Shown: positions 1 to 10,053 of the stretch, piece after piece | Position numbering within the stretch: the stretch's first letter is position 1 | Layout of the letters: each line of letters begins with the position of its first letter | Assembly: GCA_017311315.1 (NCBI GenBank) | Contig: CM029654.1 | Span: 5,897,382 to 5,961,381, forward strand | Source: Dendrocalamus latiflorus | Taxonomy: Eukaryota > Streptophyta > Magnoliopsida > Poales > Poaceae | Direction of reading: 5' to 3' | Length of the DNA stretch: 64,000 bases | Translations under genes and position numbers: made by a program | Notes under the pieces: model-generated | The model's input: the letters and a program-made list of their open reading frames with translations, nothing else | Database searches by the model: none | Told to the model about the DNA's origin: nothing

Positions 1-454
1 ATGCAATCATTCATCTCTCTGCCTCAATTTGAGTTGTGTTGTCTGCTTATGATTTGAATGACTTGTTTGAGCTTTCTCTGTTCTTTCTTTTATCTCTGTT
101 CTTGATTTTCCGAATCGCAGTGACATGTGGATTGTACTCCAAGCCAACTTGGCTAGCTTTGACCCACGAGCGGTTCTAATCAACGATTTTGGTTTATGAA
201 CTCGATTCTTATGCGCTCTCGATCAAATCGCAAAAGGTTTCAATATGATTGATAAGATTTCAATTCAAGATTGGAAATCCGGTCCTACACCAGTTAGTTA
301 CCCAAAAAATCCAGAAAAAAACAGTAGCGCCAATCAAGCTCGACGGCTGCTTGCACGGGGAGTTGATGGGATGAATCTGGGAGTAGCGCCAACCAGGACC
401 ATACTCTTCCCTGGTGGTCCTGCCATTTTCTTCCACTTTATACATACATACATA
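1..454. other. intergenic, no supported gene
   Basis: The short ORFs here have no recognisable family. A pyrimidine-rich stretch ending in CGCAG near 120 looks like an intron 3' end, but no convincing exon follows. I see no RNA gene. Confidence 0.5.
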
Positions 455-661
455 GGTCTCGTTTGGCACAGCTCTAACTCCGAGATCTATGTTGGATCTG
501 TAGTTTGTTGACTAAATTAAAGTGATTTAAATATTTTTATTTAATATATAATATAAATAAAATGAGTCATGTAAATGCAATTAACATGCCTGCAACTCTA
601 GATCCAGGATTTTTCTAGAGCTACAGATGACCAATAGAGCTAGAGCTCTGTCAAACGGGGC
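455..661. mobile_element. MITE with imperfect TIRs
   Basis: The left end reads GGTCTCGTTTGGCACAGCTC and the right end, reverse-complemented, reads GGCCCCGTTTGACAGAGCTC. The interior is AT-rich and has no ORF. The flanks carry similar 8-mers (CATACATA left, CATACATC right), which fits a decayed 8-bp target duplication of a hAT-type element. The superfamily is uncertain. Confidence 0.6.
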
Positions 662-958
662 CATACATCCACATCGAACCTTGGATTTCTATTCTTCCGG
701 CAGTAAACGTTCTTTGCAAACCCTTGCTAAGAATGGCGGTAAAAACAAACTAAAATTGCGCTGTTACATTCGACTTTTATGGTAGCGCAGCGTGCAGCAA
801 TGTTCATCGTGTGGGTGGAGCACTCATGCAGATTTACATTTGTCATGCAATTTGATGCGATTTCACTGTGTTGTTCTGTTAGTCCTCGAAGTCGAATGGC
901 AGAACGAGATGCGAGACTGCGAGTGGAGAACTGTGCAAACAGCCAAAATGGTCTTGAT

Positions 959-1253
959 CGGTTCGGCTTGAGTTTCTGGATTCTGACTTATTTTTCACTT
1001 TTTATAAATTTCGTCTTTTTCTGAACTTTTGGTTTTTTGTTGAACTTTTTTGCTGGTTCTTTTTTTCTCGTATTCGTTTGTATTATACATATTGGGCTAA
1101 CATATTTTTAAATATTTTTAAATTTAATTATGCTAAATAAGTCTCTGTCAGCTACAGTGTTTTTTCAGCCATAAGCTATGAGCTTTTAAGCCCAACTGAT
1201 TACCACAAAAACTTCAGCTAAAAACCATAAACCGCAGCCGAAAAGAACAGAAC
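959..1253 (+). repeat. dispersed MITE family, copy 1 of 4
   Basis: The sequence begins CGGTTCGGCTTGAG, passes through a TTTTTCAC...GAACTTTT block and a GTATTATACATATTGGGCTA block, and ends in a CAGCCATAAGC-type repeat. The same order is seen at 44876-45140 (+), and in reverse complement at 50131-50400 and 58647-58925. It is non-coding. Four copies in 64 kb indicate an abundant non-autonomous family. Confidence 0.65.
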
Positions 1254-1758
1254 TCAATCATTCCCAAGCAATGCATGCACAGATTATGGTTGCAGAACCA
1301 CGAGAATTGCAAATGTACCTCATAACTTTATGGTCGTAACTCGTACGCACGAGCAATCTCTACTCCTTAAAAGAAGGAGTTCAAGGTGATGGTGCATCCT
1401 ACATCCCTTCTAACAAAAAAAATACTCTGTCTGACATATGGGCCCACCCATCCCTCCTCACGCCCGTGCGCCCCCACTCCCCACCCCACCCCCACCGAAT
1501 CCGTCGCCTCCCTCCTCCTCCATCGCCTCCTCCCTCCACTCCGCCGTCGCCTCCTCCCCCGCCCTCCGCTCTGTCGCCGCCTCCTCCTCCCCCCACCCCA
1601 CGCCGCCGCCACCTCCTCCTCCTGCCCACACCGCGCCGCCTCCTCCTCCCCTGCTCCTCCGCTCCGCCGCCGCCTCCTCCTCCCCTGCTCCTCTGCTCCG
1701 CCGTCGCCTCCTCCTCCCCCCACCCCGCGCCGCCGCCGCCTCCTCCCCTTCCATCCCG

Positions 1759-4700
1759 ATGGCCGACGCCGACGCCCCTCCCTCGCCACCCCCGTCCGCG
1801 ATGCAGCCCCCGTCCAATGCCTCTCCACCCCCACCCTCATCTCCGCCCGCCCATGCCCCGACCTCCGACGCCACCCCCGCCGCCGCCAAAACCCCCAATC
1901 TCCCCGACACCCCCGCCTCCGCGGACCCCGACACCCCCTTCTCCGACGCCGATGCTTCCGCCGTCGCCTCCTCCGACGCCGCCGCAGATGCCCCCGGCGA
2001 CGCCGAAGACGACGGGATCAACGCCTCGGGCGCCCGGAAGCACATGACCCTCGCGCCGCCAGCCCCGCCGAGCAAGAAGTCCAAGAAGAAGAATAATAGC
2101 AACAGCGTCTGGACCAGGCCTGCCTCCCGCAAGGGCAAGAAGAAGGCCAAGCAGCCAGCCCACGCCCCCTCCGACGCCAACGGCAGCCGCCACCCCAAGC
2201 CCAAACCCTCCTGCGGCGAGGACGAGTTCTTCCTCACCCCGGCGCCCCGCCTCGCGGCCGAACGCAACGATGACGCGCCCGGTTTGCCCGTGCTCCTCTC
2301 CCGCGTCTTCAAGTCCGAGAGGATCGAACTCTCGGACGACCGCCTCACCGCCGGCAGCACCAAGGGCTTCCGCATGATACGCGCCACCCGCGGTGTCTCC
2401 ACCGGCGCCTGGTACTTCGAAGTCAAGGTGCTGCACCTCGGCCCCTCTGGCCACACCCGCCTTGGCTGGGCCACCAACAGCGCTGACCTCCAGACACCTG
2501 TCGGTTGCGACGGGTTTGGTTTCGGATACCGCGACATCGATGGCTCCAAGGTGCACAAGGCCTGGAGGGCCAAGTACGCGGACGAAGGGTACGGCGAAGG
2601 AGATGTCCTGGGGTTCTACCTTTCTCTGCCAAATGGGGAGCAGTACGAGCCCAAGCAACCTGACCTTGTTCACTACAAGGGACTGCCTTTTCATGTAGAA
2701 GTTCTGAAGGATGAGCAAAAGATGCCTGATCCAGTTCCTGGTGAGTACTTGTGTTAGTTCCTTTGAGTAGTAGACTGCAGTGCCAAGTAAACAATAGTTA
2801 CAATACATGCCATTGTCACAAAAAGAAAAACTGGTTATTTTGCAAATGGCAAGTTGCAGTTTTATACAATAGTTAAGGGTGAATTATGTCTCATTCAGTA
2901 CTTGATATGATAAATTAATAGCAGAATTGCAGAAATGAGGTGTTTAGGTTTTAGGATAACAGATTCAAGAAAGAAATGTCTTCTGAAATAAGTGAACAAG
3001 CAGACATTTATTTTTACATGTATTACTTGTACAACAAAGAATTAGGATTGCAAAGTTTATAAATCTTATGCAGCAACTGTGCACTTATGTTAAGAGAAGT
3101 AAAAATGTACTGTTAAACTTCACGAGTGCGTTGGTAACTACCCACACCCCTCTTTGATGTGGGGCCATCGTTTCCCAATTCACCCCTCATGCAAAATCCA
3201 TATCCCTGTTTGGACACTGTAGGATATTTACATGTGCTTCAAATCATAATATCTGCATTGCACACACTAGAAAGTAGTTTCCACTCAGTCATATTGATTT
3301 TGCTTGACTTTTTCGTTTGTTTGGTGCACTGTGTTTTGTTGCTAATTGGTTATCTGTGCAGGTCTTTTACTTCATCTGAACATTTTATGGTGATCTTCTG
3401 TTGTAAATCTTGCTAACTTGTAATCTCTCTCATATTTTTGCAGGTTCGGTCAATTGTGGAGTCCTACCACTGGTCTCCTTTTGTCCCTGTTACGCTGGAC
3501 AGTCCCATGCTTACTGTACTACTGTTGCTCTCCAAGTACAGGTTGAGGAATGTCCCAGTGGTTGAACCTGATAAGCCAGTTATTAAGAACTTCATTACTC
3601 AGACTGCTGTTGTTAAAGGACTTCAGCGGTGTAAAGGAAGGGATTGGTTTGACTACATTTCGGCACTTCCTCTTTCAGAACTGGGACTTCCATTTATGTC
3701 ATTTGATGAGGTTATTTTGTCTCCTGTTATGCCCTCTGCTTGAGTTAAATTCCAATATTTCTAATGCAAGAGCCCATCCCTATGCTATCCAGATTAATTT
3801 ACATATGCATTATGAAAGCAGAAAGCGACATCATACTACAGTATAATCTCTTTTTGCACTTTGCTTTGCAATACACCGGTAAATGTAAAAATTTCAATCT
3901 TGTGCTTTCTTCAGGTTATCACCGTTAACAGTGATGATCTAATCTTAGAAGCTTTCAAGTGCATGAAGGATAACAAAATTGGTGGCGTGCCCGTAGTAGA
4001 AGGTCCCAAAAGAAAACTTGTTGGCAGTGTCAGCATAAGGGATATTCGCTTTCTGTTGCATAGGCCCGACTTATTTTCGAATTTCAGGTATCGAGCCACC
4101 TAATGATGTGCACCCCTGCGTATGTTGTCAATTATGTATTTCTATGTTCCTAATGATTTGTTCCATACATGCAACTTACTGTCCTCGAGTTCATGAAGAC
4201 TCTAGGTTCCACTCTTCCTGAATAAAAAAGTGCTTCTTTATTATTTGTTTCTTATATAGTGAAGTCAGAGATCCCATTAGTCACAATTAAAAGGTTTTAG
4301 TTACCCCATTGGAGCGCTGATTTAAAAGTTTCGATACTGAGTATTTAATATATATACAGCCATCTGTGCACCTTCTTATCTACCATTAGATTACACTATG
4401 TTTTGCTTGCATGAGTAAAAAGGTATTTCCTTGTTAGTTGTTTTCTATACAGAAACCATGATCTCAGCAATGGTTGTTTGGCACTAATATCGCACTTCCT
4501 ACCTTTGAGCATCCATCATTTTATTTGTTCAACCTGTCTTCACTGGCCTGTCGTCAAATAATCAATTTCAATATTTCATGGTTCTTGTAAATGCAGGAAG
4601 TGAGATATGCTACTTCAAGAATGTGGTATGCCAAGGCACCGCCTTTGTGGACATTCCTGGAGGGCGGTACTACCCAGCTGCGTCATTGTATACGCTGCCT

Positions 4701-4871
4701 GATGAGCCAAACTATGAAGTCAGGTTCAACTTTGGGCCAGATTTCGAGTTCTTTCCAGAAGACTTCGGAGGCCGTCTAGCTCCTAAAGCAATGAGCGAGG
4801 TGCCTTATCAGGCATATGAGCTGAAGAATGAGGGACCCACTGAAAATGGTATTGCTGAAAAAGCCGGTTAG
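1759..4871 (+). CDS. TRAUCO/ASH2-like SPRY-domain protein (two exons)
   Basis: The CDS joins 1759-2740 and 4597-4871 (418 aa). The donor CCTG|GTGAGT and acceptor TGCAG|GAAGTGAG are canonical, and the junction keeps frame (G + GA = Gly). The ATG at 1759 opens with MADADAPP; an in-frame ATG at 1438 would only add low-complexity proline/serine sequence. Residues 1-110 are Pro/Ala/Ser-rich. Lys-rich NLS-like stretches (SKKSKKK, KGKKKAK) lie near 115-145. A SPRY domain follows from about 190, with STGAWYFEVKV and HTRLGWATNSADLQTPVG visible, and continues in exon 2 (FNFGPDFEFFPEDFGGR). In Arabidopsis TRAUCO, an ASH2 homologue of the COMPASS H3K4 methyltransferase complex, this architecture is nuclear. 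The gene appears to lie inside a Helitron, and its intron contains exons of an unrelated CBS protein. It could be a duplicated copy or a transcribed chimera. The ORF shows no nonsense or frameshift. Confidence 0.8.
3444..4087 (+). pseudogene. captured fragment of SnRK1 gamma-type CBS protein
   Basis: Two exon-like blocks are visible. The first is 3444-3710, behind TTTGCAG and before GAG|GTTATT, and encodes WSPFVPVTL, LLLLSKYRLRNVPVVEP and CKGRDWFDYI. The second is 3915-4087, behind CTTCAG and before CAG|GTATCG, and encodes DNKIGGVPVVEGP and SIRDIRFLL. These are CBS-repeat motifs typical of plant KING1/AKIN-gamma proteins, which bind adenylates in the SnRK1 energy-sensing kinase. N- and C-terminal exons are absent, so no full protein can be made. 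The fragment sits entirely within the intron of the TRAUCO-like gene on the same strand, with its own splice sites intact, so it could be included as cassette exons. Capture by the Helitron is the likely origin. Confidence 0.8.
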
Positions 4872-5391
4872 TGTAATTAAAGTGTTGTTTTCGTTATGTT
4901 GAAGATACTCCTATGGAGGCTGATGACTGTAGCTGGTTTATTAATTACCATGGTGAAATATACTGTTGAACTTATTTTATCTGACTAGGTTGTATGTAGC
5001 GTTGTTACCGTCTTTGAGGTTATTTGTCACCTAAGATCATTTTGCTTTGAGGTTCGTGTACGGTGCACCACATGGTTTAAATCTTCCCTCCGTGCCGGGT
5101 GAAGTTACTGTGGTGCTGCACTGCTGCTGATTGTAGATGGTAGTGGTGGGGGGTGGTAAGGGCAACTAGACGATGCCATGTAGTCTAGCGGTGGGACGAG
5201 AGCGATGGGAAGTGGTGCATCGGCAGGTGTAAGAAAATGCAGCCAGATTCACGCGGGGTGCCCGGGTGGGGTAGTCACAAAAGCGGCTGCTTGTAATTTT
5301 ATTCCCTTTTTTCAGTTCAGTAAGCCAAATGACCTTGGATAATATTTCTTTATAACTACAAGCTTTATTGATTTTGTTGTGATGAGTACAG

Positions 5392-5492
5392 CTCAAAGAT
5401 ATCTACAGAAGCAACCAAAAACACTCATTGTTGTTGGGGCATATAGCGTTGGTAAAGAGGATGTGTATCTAGCAATTTCTCAAGCTTTAGAG
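5392..5492 (+). pseudogene. captured exon of SNM1-like DNA cross-link repair nuclease
   Basis: A single exon-like block lies between acceptor TACAG and donor GAG|GTACTA. It encodes QRYLQKQPKTLIVVGAYSVG followed by KEDVYLAISQALE. This matches the strand-turn region of plant SNM1/DRMBL (metallo-beta-lactamase/beta-CASP) proteins, where an IGKE-type motif follows hydrophobic VG residues. No other SNM1 exon is seen nearby. It is one of several same-strand fragments in the Helitron and cannot encode an enzyme alone. Confidence 0.7.
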
Positions 5493-6537
5493 GTACTATT
5501 GCCAGAGGTCTTTCTGGTCGATTTTTTCCTAATGTTGTGCTGTCTGACTTGGCCATGCAGGTGAAGATTTGATTTATGCCATTTTTCCCCTAATGTGTGG
5601 TTGATTTTACTTTATTTTGTTAATTTGTTAATGCAAGGTTTAATTGAGACACAATTCATGGATGGCGCATATTATGGGGTAATGAATGGTGGGGTTGAAT
5701 GCATAATCCGGAGGCCCAAATTAAACTCCTATGTACATTAAGACTGAAAGTATCAAACTTTTGATCTAATCTGATTTATCTAAACTAATAAAATCTCTTG
5801 CTATACATGTACTGAAAGCACATTTAGAAGCTCTCATGATAATAAGGAAAGAAAAATAGAAAAAGGGTAAAAAATTCTTGCATTGACTGAGAGAGAAAGA
5901 GAATTTGCTGTTGTGTAACAACCCAGTGATTCATTGACTTTCAGAATCTTATATATACATCCATGCTAAATGCACCTTTGTAGCTAGCTTTATTGTTTAA
6001 TGTCATGCATTCCTCTGTAACTTCACTTTTCACTACTTTATTGTGTTTTGTGCATATTTACACCTTTAAAATGCTTCCTTTTACCTCTAGGTTAATCAGT
6101 TGGTTTCAATAGTTAATCTTGATGCTTCTTATTGTGCCCTTGACTATAAGTTGGTTATATGCCTGGATGGTCCTTCTTTATCTCCAGGAACACATGAGCG
6201 CAAAAATGCATTTTTTCCGTGCATGTGCTGCATTCTTATGCTAACATATACAAGCACTTGCATAAACTGCATGTACATTTATATTGGGTTCAGAACTCAT
6301 ATACGTAGCCAGTGTGACTCCAGTACTGTATTTACATCTCAAAATGAGTTTTGCGTGTTAAAAAAAATCTTAGAGATAGTTCTATTTTGTTCACTCTATT
6401 CCTCGCACACCAGTGTTTTTTTAGGCACCAGGTGTTGTGCTTTTACGAGATTTTTTTTACCGATTCAATGCCCTCATTTCAATAGTGTAGCAGAAAACAT
6501 TTACATCATCTTTTTGATCTAACCTGCATGATAACAG

Positions 6538-6756
6538 GTGGGTTGCACTTCTGGCCGCGTTGAGCATGAGGCAAGCACATCCAAAATTGGAGAGGACCAG
6601 CTATTTTATTTCCAGCAAAGAGGCATAGATCATGAAAAGGCTGTTGCAATGATGATAGGTGGATTCTGCAAAGCTGTTTTCGATCACCTTCCTCTTGAGT
6701 TTGCGCAGGAGGTGGATGCACTTATGAACCTGAAGCTTGAGGGATCAGTTGGTTAA
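6538..6756 (+). pseudogene. captured last exon of plastid SufB (Fe-S assembly scaffold)
   Basis: Behind the acceptor ATAACAG, the reading frame encodes RVEHEASTSKIGEDQLFYFQ, then RGIDHEKAVAMMIGGF, and ends with LKLEGSVG and TAA. This is the conserved C-terminus of SufB (ABCI8), the beta-helical scaffold of the plastid SUF Fe-S cluster pathway. In active SufB this region follows hundreds of residues that are missing here. The natural stop codon is kept. The block ends about 200 bp before the Helitron 3' terminus, as expected for the last captured fragment. Confidence 0.85.
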
Positions 6757-6821
6757 TTTGTTGATCCAACTCATCTTTATGCAATATCATACGACAGTTA
6801 TTTAGAAAGACTTGCTTAATA

Positions 6822-6961
6822 CCCGTGTGTTGCTACGGATTTTAAAATTTTATCATACTACATGTTCTAAAACTAATAGGTGGTAAAATTTGTTGGAACG
6901 TGCATACAAATATGTTCTAATTTTTTTTAAAATCCGTAGCAACGCACGGGCATTCAGCTAG
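6822..6961 (+). other. Helitron 3' terminal region with hairpin and CTAG
   Basis: The CCGTAGC-AAC-GCACGG hairpin at 6934-6949 precedes CATTCAGCTAG. A reverse-complement copy of the same end (ACCCGTGTGTTGCTACGG) starts at 6822, giving a larger stem. In that inverted copy the CTAG equivalent has decayed to CAAG. Confidence 0.75.
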
Positions 6962-7402
6962 TCACTCAAAGTGGAGCACCAAAGCTTACTAGTCGCCCAC
7001 CGACCAGTCAGAGTGGCTTTGCTCCAAACATTTTTAATTTTTAGTTATTTTTTGACTTTCTTTATTTATATCAGAAGCCACTTTGATCGTATCAGTTATT
7101 AATTTTGATTAATTTTAGATTTTTTACCTTTTCTTTTTTTACTTTATTTCTTTGTATTATCCGTGACGATATAACGTGTTTTCATTTTTTCCCCATATTT
7201 TTTTAGAAAAAAACAAATAATTTCAGACAAAAATCATATTCATAAACTAAAACTAAAAATTAATTAGAACACCGGTATTAATATATGCGCCCCTAGAGAT
7301 CCGCAATGCTCACTTTGTAATTCTCATTTATTAAATTCACGCAACACACCCGTTCACCTTTTTCACGCTATGTTTCATAGGCGCTGCAGCTGCTGCCTGC
7401 AA
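6962..7402. other. intergenic AT-rich sequence, no gene seen
   Basis: Runs of A and T, with no ORF or RNA gene that I can recognise. Confidence 0.4.
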
Positions 7403-7646
7403 GAGCAAGGCTAATAATACAACCTTCAGCTGACTGTATAAACACTTACAGCCCACTTATCAGCCCATTCATATAGTAGTTTACAGCCAGCTGAAGGCTA
7501 TATGACTCACCCCTTTCTCTCACAAAGTTTCTTGGTTCTTGTGCTTCAGCTGGCTGTAAATTTACAGCCCACCTCTCTTCTCTCTCCTCCTCTCTCTTCT
7601 CCACCTCAGCATACAGCCTACTAACAGCCTCTTATTATACTTGCTC
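7403..7646. mobile_element. TIR MITE
   Basis: The left end is GAGCAAGGCTAATAATAC and the right end, reverse-complemented, is GAGCAAGTATAATAAGAGGC. The interior holds several inverted CAGCTGGCTGTAAA/TTTACAGCC motifs and no ORF. Non-autonomous; superfamily not assigned. Confidence 0.6.
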
Positions 7647-7841
7647 TCAAGCTCACCTCAACAAACCCATTAAATTGTGTGCAAGTTTAGGTGAACATCA
7701 TCAACATATCCTATGTTGCCAGTTCCAACATAGAGAGAGAGAGATCTATGCGATCATTCCAAAATTATTATGACAGCCAGTAACACTGAAATGCACATCA
7801 CCATTTCTATTTTTAGTTTCCTGGTTTAGATCTAAAATATA

Positions 7842-8737
7842 GACAGAATTTGATATATGCCACTTAAAAAGTTGCTACTTTAAGATATGCCACTTAGCTT
7901 CCTAAAATTTGAAATTTGCCACGTCAGTTTCTTCCTTTTTTGACATATGCCATTATCACTCATTTTCTTTCTTTTTTTTCTATTATCTGATTTTCCATAT
8001 ATTTCAAAGATAAACTACCAGTTTTGCCCCTTGTCTATTCATCGTATCCTTTCGTTCTTCCCGCCGGAGCTCCTCCCTCCTTCCTGGTGCCGCCCCTCGG
8101 CTCGCTCCCTAGCTTCCCCCGGCGCCGCTCTCCCCAGCCGCGCCGCTCCCCTCCTTGTCGCCCCCTTCACACCGCTCCCTCCTCGTTGTGGTAGTGGTCG
8201 AAGGTGGCCGTGGTTGAAGGTGATTGTGATCGTGGTCGAAGGCTGCCATGGTTAAAGGCGGCGGTGGTTGTAGTCGAAGGCGGTTGTGGTCATACATGGT
8301 TGCAGTCGTGGGCTACGGTGGTCGTGTGCGGTTGCGGTTGTGAGCAATCGTGGTCGAATCGACGAGGAGAGGGAGGAGCTTAGGGCGGTGGGGAGGCCAG
8401 ATCCGGCTCCGAGGGGGTCGGGGAAGAGGGAGGAGCTCTAGGGCGATGGGGAGATTGGATCTGGCGCCGACAAGGGGGGGAGGTCGATGGGGTGGGAGGG
8501 AGGAGCTTGGGGGCGGGCAGGGAGGTCGGATCTGGCGTCGACGGGGGTGGGAGGGAGGAGCTCGGGGCAGGCGGGGAGAAGGGAGGGGGCTCCGAGGGGG
8601 CAACGCCGGGGAGGAGGGAGGGGCAAATGTCAAATGTCAAAGAGGAAGAAACTAGAGTGGCAAATTTTGAATTTCAAAAAAACTGAGTGCTATACATCAA
8701 AGTGTCAATTTTCTGAGTGGCATATATCAAATTTGGC
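7842..8737. mobile_element. Mutator-like non-autonomous element with long TIRs
   Basis: A 10-bp direct repeat CTAAAATATA flanks the element (7832-7841 and 8738-8747). The ends share GA(C)AGAATTTGATATATGCC-type sequence, and the inverted similarity extends for about 110 bp (AAATTTGCCAC and GTTTCTTCC blocks). A 9-10-bp target duplication with long TIRs is characteristic of MULEs. The centre (about 8040-8620) is strongly GC-rich and G/C-skewed, unlike the AT-rich TIRs. This may be captured gene sequence (Pack-MULE-like), but I cannot identify any protein. Confidence 0.7.
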
Positions 8738-8758
8738 CTAAAATATATTGGAGGTGTC

Positions 8759-9020
8759 TAGGGAACACTAAGTGTTTTTTTGGGGTTGAGAGTACCTAGA
8801 TTTTTTGGGCGTTGGATCTCTATCCAACGTCTCAGATTCGAAGCATTCACATTTTTTTGGAGGGGGTGGGTTATAGGGGATTCGTTAGATAGAGATCCGA
8901 CACTCTAGATTCGTTTTTTTAGTGAGAAGGATATAGGGGATCTGTTAGATGGAGATCTAATGTCATAAAATCTTAGTGCTCTCAAACCAAAATCACTAAG
9001 TGCTCTTTAGCACTTCTCTA
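8759..9020. mobile_element. TIR MITE
   Basis: The left arm is TAGGGAACACTAAGTG...TTGAGAGTACCTAGATTTT. The right arm, reverse-complemented, is TAGAGAAGTGCTAAAGAGCA followed by CTTAGTGATTTTGGTTTGAG. The interior has repeated GTTAGATRGAGATC motifs and no ORF. Confidence 0.55.
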
Positions 9021-9204
9021 ATATATTTGATACCACCCAAGTAGCAACATCAATGGAGTAAGAAAGAACAGAGAAGAAAAACTAATTTTATGCCAATTCC
9101 ATCCAAGAAACACAAATCTCACCGCACAAGCAAACGCACTGACTGGCACCACCCACCGACACACCACCACCTCCCCTACAGATCCACCTCGAAAAAGGAA
9201 ACCC

Positions 9205-9987
9205 CTAAGCTAAGGCGGCGGCCACGGCCAAGGCGACGGGCAGGGCGGCGAGCCACCGCAGACACGGGGCGCCGGCCGCCGCGTTCTTCTTGGAGTCCTT
9301 CCTCTGGTTGGCGGGCGGCGCGTCGTCGCCGGCCGGCCCGGGCGCGTCCGCTACGTGCCTGTGGCGCGCCCTCTTGGAGGCCTTGGGCGCGTCCGCGACC
9401 GGGGCGGGAGCCGGAGCCGGCGCCTCCACGGGCTCGAAGAGCTCCACCGGCTCAAGCACCGTGTCCAGGGCGTATATGGCGATGGGGTCCTTGTCGTACA
9501 CCGTGGACTTGATCCGCGCGGCGCCATCAGAGGCGTCCGTCTTGATGGTCACCTGGTCGCCCTCGTTCTGCACCGTGAAGTTGTAGTTCTTGGTCGAGCC
9601 GTCGGTGGCGAGGGTGTTCATGATGCCGTTGTTGGACTTGAGGCTCCGCAGCGAGAAGTAGACGGGCACGGCGTGGAACAGCAGCAGCGACGCCTTGCCG
9701 TCGGCGGTGAGGTTCTTGTACCTGGGCATGAACGACTTTACGGCGGCGTCGGTGGGGCAGAACGCCGTCACGCCGCCGTCCACGGCCGACTGGAACGTGG
9801 AGTACGCGTCCGGCGAGGCCGCGACCAGGGCAGCGAACGCCTTGCAGCCGCCCTTCGCCATAGCAGCCGTGATGTTCGGCGGGGCGGGCGGTGCCGCGGG
9901 CGCCTTCGCCGCCGACTTGCCTCCGGCAGCGGAGGCGGCCAGGGGGAGGAGGACGAGGAGGGCGGCGGCGAGGTGGAGGCGGCGCAT
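9205..9987 (-). CDS. fasciclin-like arabinogalactan protein (single FAS1 domain)
   Basis: A single exon of 260 aa. Residues 1-20 form a signal peptide (RRLHLAAALLVLLPLAASA). An Ala/Pro linker leads into one FAS1 domain at about 38-175, with the H1 motif VTAFCPTDAA, the YH-type block LLLFHAVPVYFSL and the H2 motif IYALDTVLEP. N-glycosylation sequons NIT, NLT and NFT are present. An AGP-type glycomodule (EAPAPAPAPVADAPK) follows, and the C-terminus is a hydrophobic tail (WLAALPVALAVAAALA) behind small residues, the pattern of a GPI-anchor signal. Such proteins sit on the outer plasma membrane/cell wall and act in adhesion and wall assembly. The length suits single-FAS1 plant FLAs. No introns or disruptions. 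A hairpin MITE begins only 66 bp upstream of the start codon, inside the promoter or leader. Confidence 0.93.
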   Translation of the reverse strand: MRRLHLAAALLVLLPLAASAAGGKSAAKAPAAPPAPPNITAAMAKGGCKAFAALVAASPDAYSTFQSAVDGGVTAFCPTDAAVKSFMPRYKNLTADGKASLLLFHAVPVYFSLRSLKSNNGIMNTLATDGSTKNYNFTVQNEGDQVTIKTDASDGAARIKSTVYDKDPIAIYALDTVLEPVELFEPVEAPAPAPAPVADAPKASKRARHRHVADAPGPAGDDAPPANQRKDSKKNAAAGAPCLRWLAALPVALAVAAALA

Positions 9988-10053
9988 TGTGGCGAGTGGG
10001 GGGTGCGTGCGCGCGGCGCAACTTCTCTAACGTTATGAAGCAAAGTCACAGTG

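Larger units (their letters stand above)
1357..6961 (+). mobile_element. Helitron with captured gene fragments
   Basis: The 5' end is TCTCTACTCCTTAAAAG, preceded by host A (1356). The 3' end is CTAG at 6958-6961, followed by host T (6962), and a short hairpin (CCGT...ACGG, 6934-6949) lies about 9 nt before the CTAG. TC start, CTRR end, subterminal hairpin and A/T insertion site are the Helitron hallmarks, and no TIR or target duplication is needed. The 5.6-kb body carries exons from four unrelated plant genes, all in the Helitron orientation, with introns retained: TRAUCO-like, SnRK1 gamma-like, SNM1-like and SufB. Retained introns mean capture of DNA rather than mRNA. No Rep/helicase is present, so it is non-autonomous. 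The 5' end call rests on motif match and the preceding A. An alternative is that TRAUCO is a resident gene and the Helitron starts downstream of it. Confidence 0.75.

Noticed and set aside
1458..2573. 371-codon minus-strand ORF opposite TRAUCO exon 1
   Set aside because: It is the shadow of a GC-rich plus-strand exon with clear SPRY motifs. The antisense protein is Gly/Ala/Arg-rich and matches no family.
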